From: Branchiostoma floridae
Taxonomy: Eukaryota; Chordata; Leptocardii; Amphioxiformes; Branchiostomatidae
Length of the DNA: 64,000 bases
Assembly: GCF_000003815.2 (NCBI RefSeq)
Contig: NC_049984.1
Coordinates: forward strand, 3,980,695 to 4,044,694
Direction: 5' to 3'
The translations under genes and the position numbers were made by a program. The notes under the pieces are model-generated. The model saw only the letters and a program-made list of their open reading frames with translations. It was not told the origin of the DNA and made no database searches. Below, piece after piece: positions 34,640 through 44,589 of this stretch. Each line of letters begins with the position of its first letter. Within the stretch, counting starts at the first letter, position 1.

Positions 34640-36697
34640 CTACTTGGGGACAGTTTCGTCCCCAGGTGTAAGATTGTAACATTTGTTTTGTTCTGACCTG
34701 GGTCTAGGGCCGGTGATGGCGTTCTCTCCAACACTACGGGACCTTTTCTTGGCACGTCCGTACTGGGCACCTGCCTTGGCAATGCCGTAAGGGCGAACAG
34801 GCTCGTCATCGTCCTCTTCATCCCTTATTGTGGAGTAATACGGGTCATTGGGAACGCTGTCAGTAGCTCCTTCGGCCTGGCTTTCGGTGACGCTGCCCGG
34901 TTGGTCGTTGCTTCGCAGTTCGACCATCGCATGGTCGTCCGTGTAGACATTTTGTCTGGCTTGCAGAGCGATGAAGACTGCTAGAAGGACGACAAAGGGT
35001 ACCGCAGACAGGGAACCCAAAATGAACCAATTTATACTTGAATTGTTCGTCTGTATGCCGACAGGAAGAAATACGTTAAAGGGCGTGTGAGATGTAGTGC
35101 TGATGATTGTTGATTGACTGGCCGTGGGGGTACTGGTCTCAGGGCCAGGGGTCGTCAACTTGCCTGGCTTGTTCGCACCGAAATTGCCTGTGACCAACAT
35201 TCGAGCTTCTATGTTGCTGGAAAAAGACTCAACCCCGCATCGAATGGCTCTCCCTTGCCACAGCTCGGCAAGTCGCTCTTCTAAAGCTAAGACTGACACT
35301 GTCCAGACGGCGTAGTTTGTTGATGCCTGACCGTATGAGCAATTCGAAGTTACATTGGACGAATTCATCCATGTCCAACCGCAAGCACTTATGCTGTGCT
35401 CGAACGAAATGTTGAAATACTGAGACGTTAGGTTCTTGGCTTTTCCCTCATTCGCACCCAAACCCGGCAACAGAATGGTAGTGTTATCTGGTAGGGTCCA
35501 GAAGACGCTGCTCTCTTCTTCCCAAGTCGCCTGGCACCGAAACTGTAACTCGTTATCAACGTCCTGCTTGATTTTCACAACTGGAGAGGGGCACGGCAGG
35601 TCATTTGTTGGAATGGAGAAGATGTCATAGCCTTCCATTCCAACTGGGTACTTGCAGTGTAAAGTGTTAATTAATCTATTAATTATAATGCCCTTTGTAG
35701 CCCTCACGGCCAACCAACTATTGGCACAGGTACAACGCAAAGTATTTCGTTCCAAAAACAACATCAGCGTTGGTTGCGAATCAGCCTTTACCAGCCCCTC
35801 CAACCAAGACTCCAGCAGTACCGTCAACCGATTGCCTTCAATGCGCAAGTTTTGTAGCCAGGAAATATTTTTAAACGCACCCGGTTCAATAACATTGATA
35901 AGATTTTCATCTAGGTTTAACATTGATATACCACGTGTTCGAAAGAACCAAAGACGTTCCACGCGCGTCAATTTGTTCCCCTTAATGTTAAGCCCGGATA
36001 AATACCTGTTTTCAAAAGCGCCTTTCTCAATCATCTGTATCCTGTTGTAGGACAGGTCCAATACTAGTAGCATTTCCATTCTTTTGAAATAATGTACCTC
36101 TAACTTCACCAGTTGATTGTGTGAAAGGTCGAGAATAGTAAGTCTCGGGAGTCCCTGGAAAGCCCCGTCATGAATGGATGAAATCTGATTGGATGACATG
36201 TTCAACTGATGCACATTGGACAGACCATAGAACCCACCGCGTACTAGATGAATCAGCGATGAGTGACTAACTTGCAACCGCTTTGTGTTGGGAAACCTCG
36301 CCAGACCACTGGTCGTCAGTCTCTTCAGCCCTTTTCCGCGTATTTCTAGGTAGTGAATGTTGCGTAGTGTTGCAGTGGGGCCCACGTAAACAGTAGAAAG
36401 GTTGGGGAACGTAATCTCAGTCAGTTTGAGAGACACCGCAATCGGTGGAACGCTGCACGCAAGCGACCTGAGATTTTGGATGCCTGACATGTTGCAAATA
36501 ACACACAACCCTCCTCCATCTTTCGGCTGGCTGACGATATTCGGGCAGGTCGTTTGTTTGCATGAGTCTTGAGTTGGGTTAAAGCTTGGGCATCGGGGAT
36601 GAGTGTGGCTGGGAGGCGAGAAGACCCCACTCGGAAATGTTAGAAATACGGACAATGTCATGATTACAACTCTGGTGCTCGTTTGAAGTGTGACCAT
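34640..36697 (-). CDS. LRR-Ig transmembrane receptor, gene 1 (intact)
   Basis: A single-exon 685-residue type I membrane protein. I start at the ATG at 36697 because codons further upstream in the open frame begin at a TTG, and a splice acceptor (ttgaaccag|agaatt) lies between. Residues 1-27 form a signal peptide. A Cys-rich N-terminal region follows, then about eight LRRs at about 112-304 (for example LTILDLSHNQLVKLEVHYF). The LRRCT has Cys at 322, 324, 348 and 359. One Ig-like domain has Cys388, Trp400 and Cys487 plus an extra Cys pair (CGWTW...NCSYG). A Thr/Ser stalk precedes the TM helix at about 555-579. The tail of about 106 residues has tyrosines at 620/621 (DPYYSTI), 637 (RPYGIA), 646 (QYGRA) and 674 (CYNL). 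The domain order is that of amphioxus LRRIG receptors; ligand binding by the LRRs and tyrosine signalling are inferred. Genes 2 and 3 are paralogues on the opposite strand. Confidence 0.88.
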   Translation of the reverse strand: MVTLQTSTRVVIMTLSVFLTFPSGVFSPPSHTHPRCPSFNPTQDSCKQTTCPNIVSQPKDGGGLCVICNMSGIQNLRSLACSVPPIAVSLKLTEITFPNLSTVYVGPTATLRNIHYLEIRGKGLKRLTTSGLARFPNTKRLQVSHSSLIHLVRGGFYGLSNVHQLNMSSNQISSIHDGAFQGLPRLTILDLSHNQLVKLEVHYFKRMEMLLVLDLSYNRIQMIEKGAFENRYLSGLNIKGNKLTRVERLWFFRTRGISMLNLDENLINVIEPGAFKNISWLQNLRIEGNRLTVLLESWLEGLVKADSQPTLMLFLERNTLRCTCANSWLAVRATKGIIINRLINTLHCKYPVGMEGYDIFSIPTNDLPCPSPVVKIKQDVDNELQFRCQATWEEESSVFWTLPDNTTILLPGLGANEGKAKNLTSQYFNISFEHSISACGWTWMNSSNVTSNCSYGQASTNYAVWTVSVLALEERLAELWQGRAIRCGVESFSSNIEARMLVTGNFGANKPGKLTTPGPETSTPTASQSTIISTTSHTPFNVFLPVGIQTNNSSINWFILGSLSAVPFVVLLAVFIALQARQNVYTDDHAMVELRSNDQPGSVTESQAEGATDSVPNDPYYSTIRDEEDDDEPVRPYGIAKAGAQYGRAKKRSRSVGENAITGPRPRSEQNKCYNLTPGDETVPK

Positions 36698-36699
36698 TC

Positions 36700-39690
36700 T
36701 GACGACGATTTGCAGAATTCTCTGGTTCAAAACTTAACTACTTAAATTGTGGTTGTGCCAGTCTTGTTTTTTTTTTTTTTAGAGCGTCAGTTCTTGGTGC
36801 GGAAAATGGGGACTTTTTGGGGAAAATCGTATATAGATTAAATTTCCAAAAACGATGGATATATGTTTTGGTACAAATCCGTTTTCAACTTGATGAAGGG
36901 GATCCGGGAATAGAGATTAGAACTGAAACAATTTACGTTGAGGGTTAATGACCTACAAAACGCCAAGGACTAATAACCTGCAATTATTACTTACAGATGG
37001 GACATATAATTTTTTGTATAAATTTGTTGAAACGGACAATGTGATATAACTGCGTTTGATTTTTAAGAAATATATCAAGGACCAACTTGGTAAATGGAAG
37101 TGTAGAGAATAACTCAACTAGAACAAATCTATGTGGGACCGAAACGTCAGGAAAGAGAGTATCGACTAAGTCCGGGTAACACGTCAGAAATGGTGATGAG
37201 AGGCTGTCCTGCAGAATAGGATAAAGAGGGAACTGTAAGCTTCTTGTTATTTTGGAATTCTTATCGCTCAAAAACATGACGAAAATGACATATCAGTAAA
37301 CCATTTCTAAGGAAAGGTTGAAGATGGAACCTTTGGAGTGGTTTACCATGCGCGTATGGTCCATTGGTTCGAGATGGAAAAACGTTGGCCTTCAACATAT
37401 GAATATTTCATTCATGTTATTGTCCGTGCCTTACTTTCTCAGGGCCACAGCATCAAAATTGTCTGTCATATTCTGTCTTCACTTTCGTGTTTTTAAAAAT
37501 TTGTAGGAACTTTCTTAGGAGAAGCATTTTACATCAATTTTCATAGGAGACTCATTCGTCATAATTTGACTATTGTTTTGCAATCTGTTGGATTTGCTGA
37601 AATGTATTATGGTAATCACGTGCACATAGTAAGTGAGTATCTTCTCATGTCTACATTTCCTAACCGATACCTTCTTCCGGCTGTGAATTTGATCTCTGTT
37701 GTAAAGAGTTAGCTTGAACATCTCTGGTCATAATTATAATTACAATTAATCATGCCGCGGCACTAAGTTGTACCCATACATTACGTTATAGAACATGACA
37801 ATTGTAAGGATATTACAATGGAATGTAAGATAGATATATATATATACAATAGGTGCCCGACGTCCAGGCATTCCGTATTACCCGAGGTATCAACCCCACC
37901 GCGGGTAGGATCAACCAGAGATCAACCACAGGAAAGCCGGTGGATGATCCTACCGGCGGGAGGTCTGGGATTGAGGGTGATGCGGTATATGTTGTATTTC
38001 ATTTATAAATGTCATACGCATCCAAAAAGGCCACACATTTCAATGATAAGATTTGACATTCAATTTAAGTCGAATATAACTCCACAATAAGAATAATAAC
38101 AGTTACATGTATGAAATATGAAATAAATTTGAAAATTTACATTGATTTGGCTGCTACTCATTTTAGGTAAATTTGCTTCAAAATTGGAGGGGGCGTTTGC
38201 TACTTACAATGTAAGAGCATTGCATCAAAACACACAATATATCCATATAATAAAACATTCAGTAGAAAACATACAGTGCAAATACTGAAACTACTTACGG
38301 TGTATACAGGCTTACTTAAGGTAGCATCTGACGATGTACGATCGAGGTTTCCGTATGCTGTGCACGGTCGTACCGAAGTCGATATTATGATGTCTCCGAG
38401 AATCACGCAAGCGTAGATGTGTTCAGTCGTTTTGCAATTGTAAACAAAATGCAAATATTTTGAAAAAATCCTTCCCTTTCAAAATGTATGAATTATGGAT
38501 CTAGGACAAATATGACAGACCACTCTAGCTTTGACCCTGCAGAAGGCGTCATCTTTATATATATTTAAAAATGCTGAACAAAAGGGAAAAATGATAAGTT
38601 GTATACTAAAAACTTCAACCAATTTTCGAACAGCGAGCGAGTTTTGTGTTTCCCATCATAACGTGTGTCCTACATTGAAAGGAGACATATTTCTGACATA
38701 GATATTATAAGATTATCAGTAAGCCGTCTGTCAGAAACGGTTAGGATATCGCAATCATCCTACCTGACATGAAAGCTCAGGCCACACCATTTTAATTTGT
38801 TGGTTGGTTCACGGATATTATGTGAAAATGTAGCAAACGGACATCTTGAATGCAACGGGCAGGGAAGAAATCGTGAATATGACCATGTCCACTCCATAAA
38901 CATGAGTGCACCAAGGCATACACCTGGTCCTATGGCCTTGTTTTCATGATTTGTTTTTCAGTTAAGCGTATTTTGCATTTTTTTTTAATTCGTGCACGTG
39001 AATTAACAAACTCTTTTGGTGTGGCCTCAGCTCTCTGTTCATTTGTTTCCAACTCGTCCGGTTGCTTTCAAGACCCTTTTCTTTGGTACATCCAAATCAA
39101 CCAAAACCAAATCATTCTTCAGACCAATTTCCTATCGTATGACAATATGTCCCACTTTGATGACACCAACGGCTTGGAAATGTTGTTTTCACAATTTGGT
39201 TTGAATCCTGCGCACATGTGTAACATTATGATGAAAACACGTCTAACCACAGAAAGGACCACAATTCTCGCCAAAAGCATGACGTCCTGACAAATGTCTT
39301 GCGTTGAAATGTAATGCTCGTAAGTTGTTTTTGTCTCTTACCAAGTCAAGTGTGAATAAAGTCACAATCTTCGCCAGCGACATGATTGTATGCATTGTGG
39401 ATTTGGAACAAAAAAAATATTGATCTGATAACCCTTATTGCGAAAAAAAACGTTACATATGAGGCTGTTGACAACACAAAAGCTACCTGATATTGCGGGT
39501 ATGAAATATCCAGACCCACAAAATTCTAAAATATTTCCAGAGACGTTCTTCTGAGTCATGATTACAAATTCTCGTCCTTCTATCACCCCCACAGATACTT
39601 ACAAATATTCATATCTGAATATCTTGAGGTCTGAACGTTACAGAAAAATCAAATATTTCCAATCAGCATAAAAATAAAGATGGCTGGAAA
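36700..39690. other. No gene recognised
   Basis: AT-rich DNA upstream of gene 1 contains the foldback at 37876-37990 and a diverged copy (38780-38815) of the 32-bp arm from 2099. The 5' non-coding exon and promoter of gene 1 are probably here, but I could not place them. Confidence 0.4.
37876..37990. mobile_element. Imperfect foldback element
   Basis: The left arm (attccgtattacccgaggta, then tcaaccccaccgcgggtaggatca) is imperfectly complementary to the right arm (tgatcctaccggcggg...gggtgatgcggtat). A related single arm is at 41290-41332 (attccgtatcgcccaaggta, ccgcgggtcggatc). The alternation of well-matched inner arms and diverged outer arms suggests an old element. Confidence 0.5.
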
Positions 39691-39698
39691 TACTAGTA

Positions 39699-39872
39699 CA
39701 GTGGAAGCCGCTTAATTGCACACCCAATTTGCCAGCGAATTCCGTGCGATTATCCGGCGTGTGCGATAATGCGAAGTTACCTAGTTGGACCGCACCGCCA
39801 CGGGATTTGGGGATTCCGTGCAATTGACCGAAGTGTGCGTTTATCCGACGTGCAATTAACTGGCTTCCACTG
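39699..39872 (+). mobile_element. 174-bp pogo/mariner-like MITE, copy 1
   Basis: Termini are CAGTGGAAGCCGCTTAATTG and CAATTAACTGGCTTCCACTG, flanked by TA on both sides, as for Tc1/mariner and pogo elements. The interior is GC-rich with further ttatcCGACGTGCAATTaac-type subrepeats. It has no coding capacity. It is identical over its whole length to the reverse complement of 40438-40611. Confidence 0.9.
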
Positions 39873-40154
39873 TACATTCATTTCCCTCCAGACTAGGTAT
39901 CCTTTTCTAATTCTGCACACACAAAAACTGGAGTTCGCACACACACATACATGCACACATGACGCATGGGTAGACACACACGTGTGCGCCTATGAAATAC
40001 TAGTACCACATACTCAGTCATACGTACGTTGCATGTACAGGAATTAGTGATTGACAGATACTGACGTTCAGCATCATGTAAAATGTTGGTAGCACCATCT
40101 AGCATGTTCAGGCAGAATTACAATGAGTTAAGCCAGACCAAACAGGCTGCAACG

Positions 40155-40264
40155 TAGCCTGGTATCCAGCCGTAGTATAGCTCCCGAGTCTGTTCTCTCC
40201 TCTTCGCAATTACGAAGAGGAGAGAAGAGACTCGAGAGCTATATCACGGCTGGATACCAGGCTA
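40155..40264. mobile_element. 110-bp foldback element with 9-bp target duplication
   Basis: Two 52-bp arms (starting tagcctggtatccagccgt) match as inverted repeats at 48 of 52 positions around a 6-base loop caatta. The element is flanked on both sides by gctgcaacg (40146-40154 and 40265-40273), a perfect 9-bp direct repeat. A 9-bp duplication is the hallmark of Mutator-like elements, and MULE transposase fragments occur elsewhere in this window. The element is non-coding. Confidence 0.9.
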
Positions 40265-40437
40265 GCTGCAACGATCTTCCATCTCGACTTGTGGCAATAG
40301 TTAGGCACAATAGGGAGGCACATACTCCAATTAACTAGTTTGGAAGGCCTCGAACATAATACGAATACATTAGGAAATCTATCGACTTCGGGCGTTGTTT
40401 CCTTTCTGGTTGTAGGGTCGGAGTTGCAAGGATTATA

Positions 40438-40611
40438 CAGTGGAAGCCAGTTAATTGCACGTCGGATAAACGCACACTTCGGTCAATTGCACGGAATCCC
40501 CAAATCCCGTGGCGGTGCGGTCCAACTAGGTAACTTCGCATTATCGCACACGCCGGATAATCGCACGGAATTCGCTGGCAAATTGGGTGTGCAATTAAGC
40601 GGCTTCCACTG
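40438..40611 (-). mobile_element. 174-bp pogo/mariner-like MITE, copy 2
   Basis: Reverse-complement twin of 39699-39872, identical at all 174 positions by my reading, and also flanked by TA. The pair forms a large inverted repeat with a 565-bp loop that contains the 110-bp foldback. Confidence 0.9.
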
Positions 40612-41019
40612 TACTCAAAAAAACACGACCGTAAAGTTCCTCTGCATTAAGTGCCCTCACGCCTCAAAGCACTAGCACGTCTCCACAACATTGTTTATTC
40701 ATAAGGAATACTGAAACTATGAATTTGAATGAACTCATGGCGTATTCTGCATTGTCAGATGTCAGCAATGTGCAGGGTGTTTCTACATCAACGTATCTGT
40801 TTGACCGCACGGTCTAGAAATGGTGTAAACATTAGAGGCTCAATGATGTATATATCTTTCCGAGGCTTCTATCGATATTTTGTTTGGTAGAGGCGTCTTT
40901 AAACTTACAGCAAAATAACATTTACCATACCACCATTCGAGATATATCATCATAGAGGTATAAATGTTGAACTAAAACAAACCCCGGAAGTTTGGTCTAT
41001 GTGGACAGGTGCTACATAC

Positions 41020-41273
41020 ATTTATGTCATACCTGTGACGCGAAAACGTTCGATACGGGTGTTCCGGACCCGATGATAACTTTCCGTACTGCCCGGGCTC
41101 CATTCGAATTAATCGAACTGTTTCGAGTTGAACTGGTTGGCAATTCGAATACCTGATTCGGACGTTGGAACATTGCTGTTGCAACACTTATTGTTCGAGG
41201 GCACCAAATTTGTTCAACTTCTGGCGCATTTCGCATCAAAACATGGGTTTTCTCAGGTGGGTATGACATAAAT
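41020..41273. mobile_element. 254-bp MITE candidate
   Basis: ATTTATGTCATACC at 41020-41033 is repeated as its exact reverse complement at 41260-41273. Weaker similarity continues inward. The interior is open on the minus strand for about 80 codons and ends at a donor-like tcacag|gtatga, but no known domain is encoded. Confidence 0.5.
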
Positions 41274-41369
41274 AAAATACAACACGGTGTATTCCGTATC
41301 GCCCAAGGTATCAGCCCGACCGCGGGTCGGATCGCACGACGGCCGAAGGTACGTGTTGTATTCTATATG

Positions 41370-41660
41370 TATGTAGAGATGGTCTATAGTACATGTATTT
41401 CAATGGGCAGGTGGTCCTTATGTAGAGGTAGTCACTTGTACATGTTTGACTGTATATCAATGGACAGGTGGTCCTTATGTAGAGGTGGTCACTTGTACAG
41501 GTTTGTAACTTATATGGAAGGCCCTCTGGGGCTTTTTTTGGCTCATAATACACTTTTGCTGGCCATTTTGTACTGGGACGCTGATTGCCGGTCGTCGCTG
41601 ATTACTGGCCCTCGGGTTGTTTATCAATGGACAGGTGGGTCTCGTGTTTAGGTGGTACAC
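41370..41660. repeat. About 65-bp degenerate tandem repeat
   Basis: The segment tatcaatggacaggtggtcc with ttatgtagaggtggtcactt and gtacaggtttg occurs at about 41395, 41455 and, diverged, 41620. The intervening stretch (41520-41610) is unrelated. Confidence 0.65.
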
Positions 41661-42071
41661 GTTTGACTATATTAATTTTTTTCAGCCAACTCATGAAATA
41701 CATCTGTTTCCCAGTGACACAAAATATCAACATTTTGTACAACATTAGACACTATGTCCTTCACATCCAGTAGCTAGCTATAGCCTCACTATACGTAACC
41801 TCTAAGACAGACTATTACTGTGTCTTCGAGGTCACCGGTATTATCATGGCAGGTAAACCCGGATCTTTACCAGGAAAGGAAATTGGTCTGGCACAAGATG
41901 GCGTGGAAAGGAAAGTGATCTCGATTCAGTTTTAGATCAATGAGGAGCTAGTCTTCCACTGGTCATGGCAGAGAGAACAACGCTATGTACAGATTTGCAG
42001 GTTCATTGTACCGGGGAAATCCCCTAGCTCTTTTCGACAAGCACAATGAACAGTGGACCACAATCCTAATA

Positions 42072-42284
42072 CCCCTGTCACATTTCACGAAAATCGATCA
42101 GACGACGAGTCTTCGTCAATCGCCCGAGTCTCGCTTATAATTATAACGTTATTGCACAACAATTGTACAAGGTACAAAGTATGGCTTATATGTGACAGGG
42201 ACGGTTTTTAATACGCTCTGTCGATCTTGAATATGGTCGACCTTCCATCGATTCGCCCGATGATCGTGGATAATGTAACAGGGC
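42072..42284. mobile_element. 213-bp MITE with CCCTGT ends
   Basis: The left end CCCCTGTCACATT and the reverse complement of the right end, GCCCTGTTACATTA, form an imperfect inverted pair. Similarity continues inward (cacgaaaatcg/cacgatcatcg), and TA flanks both sides (42070-42071 and 42285-42286). No coding sequence. Confidence 0.6.
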
Positions 42285-42694
42285 TATAAGGACTGCAGCC
42301 CTTTCCGGTAGTAGGGTGCATGTAGGATGAGCGACACAGCCGGAAACTCACGTCTTTTTGCCACTAACCCCTGGACTACGCACACCACAGTATACTGACG
42401 TGGAGATAGAGCGTCCTAATTCCACAAACTTTCCGAGTTAAACCTTTGAGGATTAAATCTTCGCTGTATTGAAGGTTCACTTGTTATGGAAAAATGTGTT
42501 ACATAAAGATATGAATAACTAGAAAGGCCGACATTTGCTTGAGAGCACATGCAGCATATTTCAGCCATCTTCCTCCCCATGCAACAAAAGACTATTCCAA
42601 AATCACCCATGTGCAAAAATCGAACACTTTTGTTTAAAAGTCACTTCCACTAATGACACTTAATGACACGCAAAAATGAATCTTACAAAATTCA

Positions 42695-43300
42695 TAGTGC
42701 AAGAATGGACTCTTCCAGTGCACCCCATGTGAATTTGCACAATAGACCAGTCCAGAAATACTCCCACTGAAAACATGGCCAAGGTTGAACTAAGCAAAAA
42801 AGGCATGAAAAGGTAAAATAGACCAGTCCAAAAACACTTCCACTAAAATTGGAATATTGAATCATCACCTTTCTAAAACTAAATTTGTAAACATCCCCAT
42901 GCAAGAATGGACTCTTCTTGCGATGCCCCTATGTAAAGTGGTGCAGTCCAAAAATACATCCGCTAAAATTGGACTTGGACATAATCACCAAAACCCCAAA
43001 AATGGATTTTAAAAATCCCCCCATGTAAGGATGGACTCTTCCAGCACAACCTATGTAAAATTGCAAAGTTGACCAGTCAAAAATAACCACACTGAAACAC
43101 TTTGACATATCAAATCACCAAAGTCCATAAAGAAAATTTTCAAAATGCCCCCCTCCATGCAAGAATGGACTCTTCCAGTACACCCCATGTAAAATTGCAA
43201 AATAGTCCAGTTCAAAAATACTCCCACTGAGAGACATTATATAATCAACAGTCCAAAGATGAATTTTAAAAATATGTACCCCTCCGTGCCAGAATAACAC
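42695..43300. repeat. Degenerate tandem array, about 125-bp period
   Basis: The block atgcaagaatggactcttcc plus acaccccatgtaaaattgca and agtccaaaaatactcccact recurs at about 42700, 42900, 43025 and 43160, with a partial unit at 42820. Indels between units are frequent, which marks an old array. Confidence 0.7.
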
Positions 43301-43485
43301 CGGGCTCACTGATTGGCTGCCAATCCCCTTCGGGATGTTGACTCAGGCTACGTGATTGGTTGCCTCTTTAATCAAGTTACTAGTATATACTAGCACATGC
43401 TGTCTTCAGGTGGGAGAGTTCAACGACCTTGAGGTCGTTGACCCTCTGGCCAGCGGAGAATTACCAAAAAAGTCCACAAATATAT

Positions 43486-43930
43486 CATTTTGAAGTGGCT
43501 TATGCCAGAAATTATACATGGGTCATTTGAATGAATATCTAGTGCACCTATTTACCAAAATGTCATTTGGTTACAAAACCAGGGAACAGGAGCCAAAAGC
43601 GTACGTCTTTGGTCAAACAATGGCCAAAAAATTCCAAAATTAAGCATTTTGTTGTACCGTAAGCCAAAAGTGTTAATAAATTCATGTGCGCATATGTAGA
43701 CGGCACTCCTATACCAAATTTCAGGTCATTTGGTTGTAAAATGGGAGTATAGGAGCCAAAAATGTCATTTTTGGGGCAAAAAATGCCAAAATTAAGCATT
43801 TTGCTGTACCGTATGCCAAAATTGTTTTTAAATTTTTGTGGGCATATGATCAAGGCACCTCTGTACCAAATTTCAGGTCATTCGGCTGTAATACCAGGGT
43901 ACAGGGGGGCAAAATGTACATAAAAATTGC
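43486..43930. repeat. About 190-bp tandem repeat, about 2.4 units
   Basis: Units contain taccaaatttcaggtcattt, ggttgtaaaa, caggagccaaaa, ccaaaattaagcattttg and ctgtaccgta. Unit junctions fall near 43560, 43720 and 43870. Confidence 0.7.
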
Positions 43931-44589
43931 AAAAAAACATGAATAAAATCATTTTAAAGTAAGATATGAAAAAAATGAGAAAAAAGCACCAATTCGGTCC
44001 AGGAACGACGGAGTTGAATCGATTTGAAGATTTGACAGGAGAAAGAAGAAGAAAGAAGAAACATTACGAATACAATATATTTCACCATACCTATGGTATG
44101 GCTGAAATATAATGATGATAATCTCAAAGACACGCCCACACACGCGGATTTCTATAATCACACACGAGCAGTCGCCGCCTCTGTAGCACATGCGTCCGCG
44201 ACTTCTGCACAGAAACATCTTGGGGCGATCTTCGAGCAGACCTACTACACCTTGTTTCTACTTCATTTCTGTGTGCATTGGAAGCAGTGTTAGATCTCCG
44301 GTAAGACGTGTTTTTTTTTTTTTTTTTTTTTGTTAGGTTGGCGTCTTAATCGCTTTATCGCTCTTAAATTTATGCTGTGCTGGACCTGCTAAATAGTGTA
44401 CTCTTTTTCTGTACAGGTGCTCCATCTGAATCCATTTGAAAAATGTATATTTTTTTCTTTTTGGTCAGACTTGCATCAAGGCTTATATAGAATACAGACA
44501 GAGTTGAAATTTTCTAGGTTAAGGGTCTTAATTTTAATTGAAAAAATTTCCGTAATCTACTTGTTAGAAAAAAATCCTGTGCCAGTAGG

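Noticed and set aside
36698-36730. Upstream extension of gene 1 by 11 codons
   Set aside because: The extended frame starts at TTG, and a splice acceptor lies between it and the ATG at 36697.
41027-41269. Host exon on the minus strand
   Set aside because: It lies wholly inside the MITE candidate with ATTTATGTCATACC ends, has no recognised domain and no partner exons.
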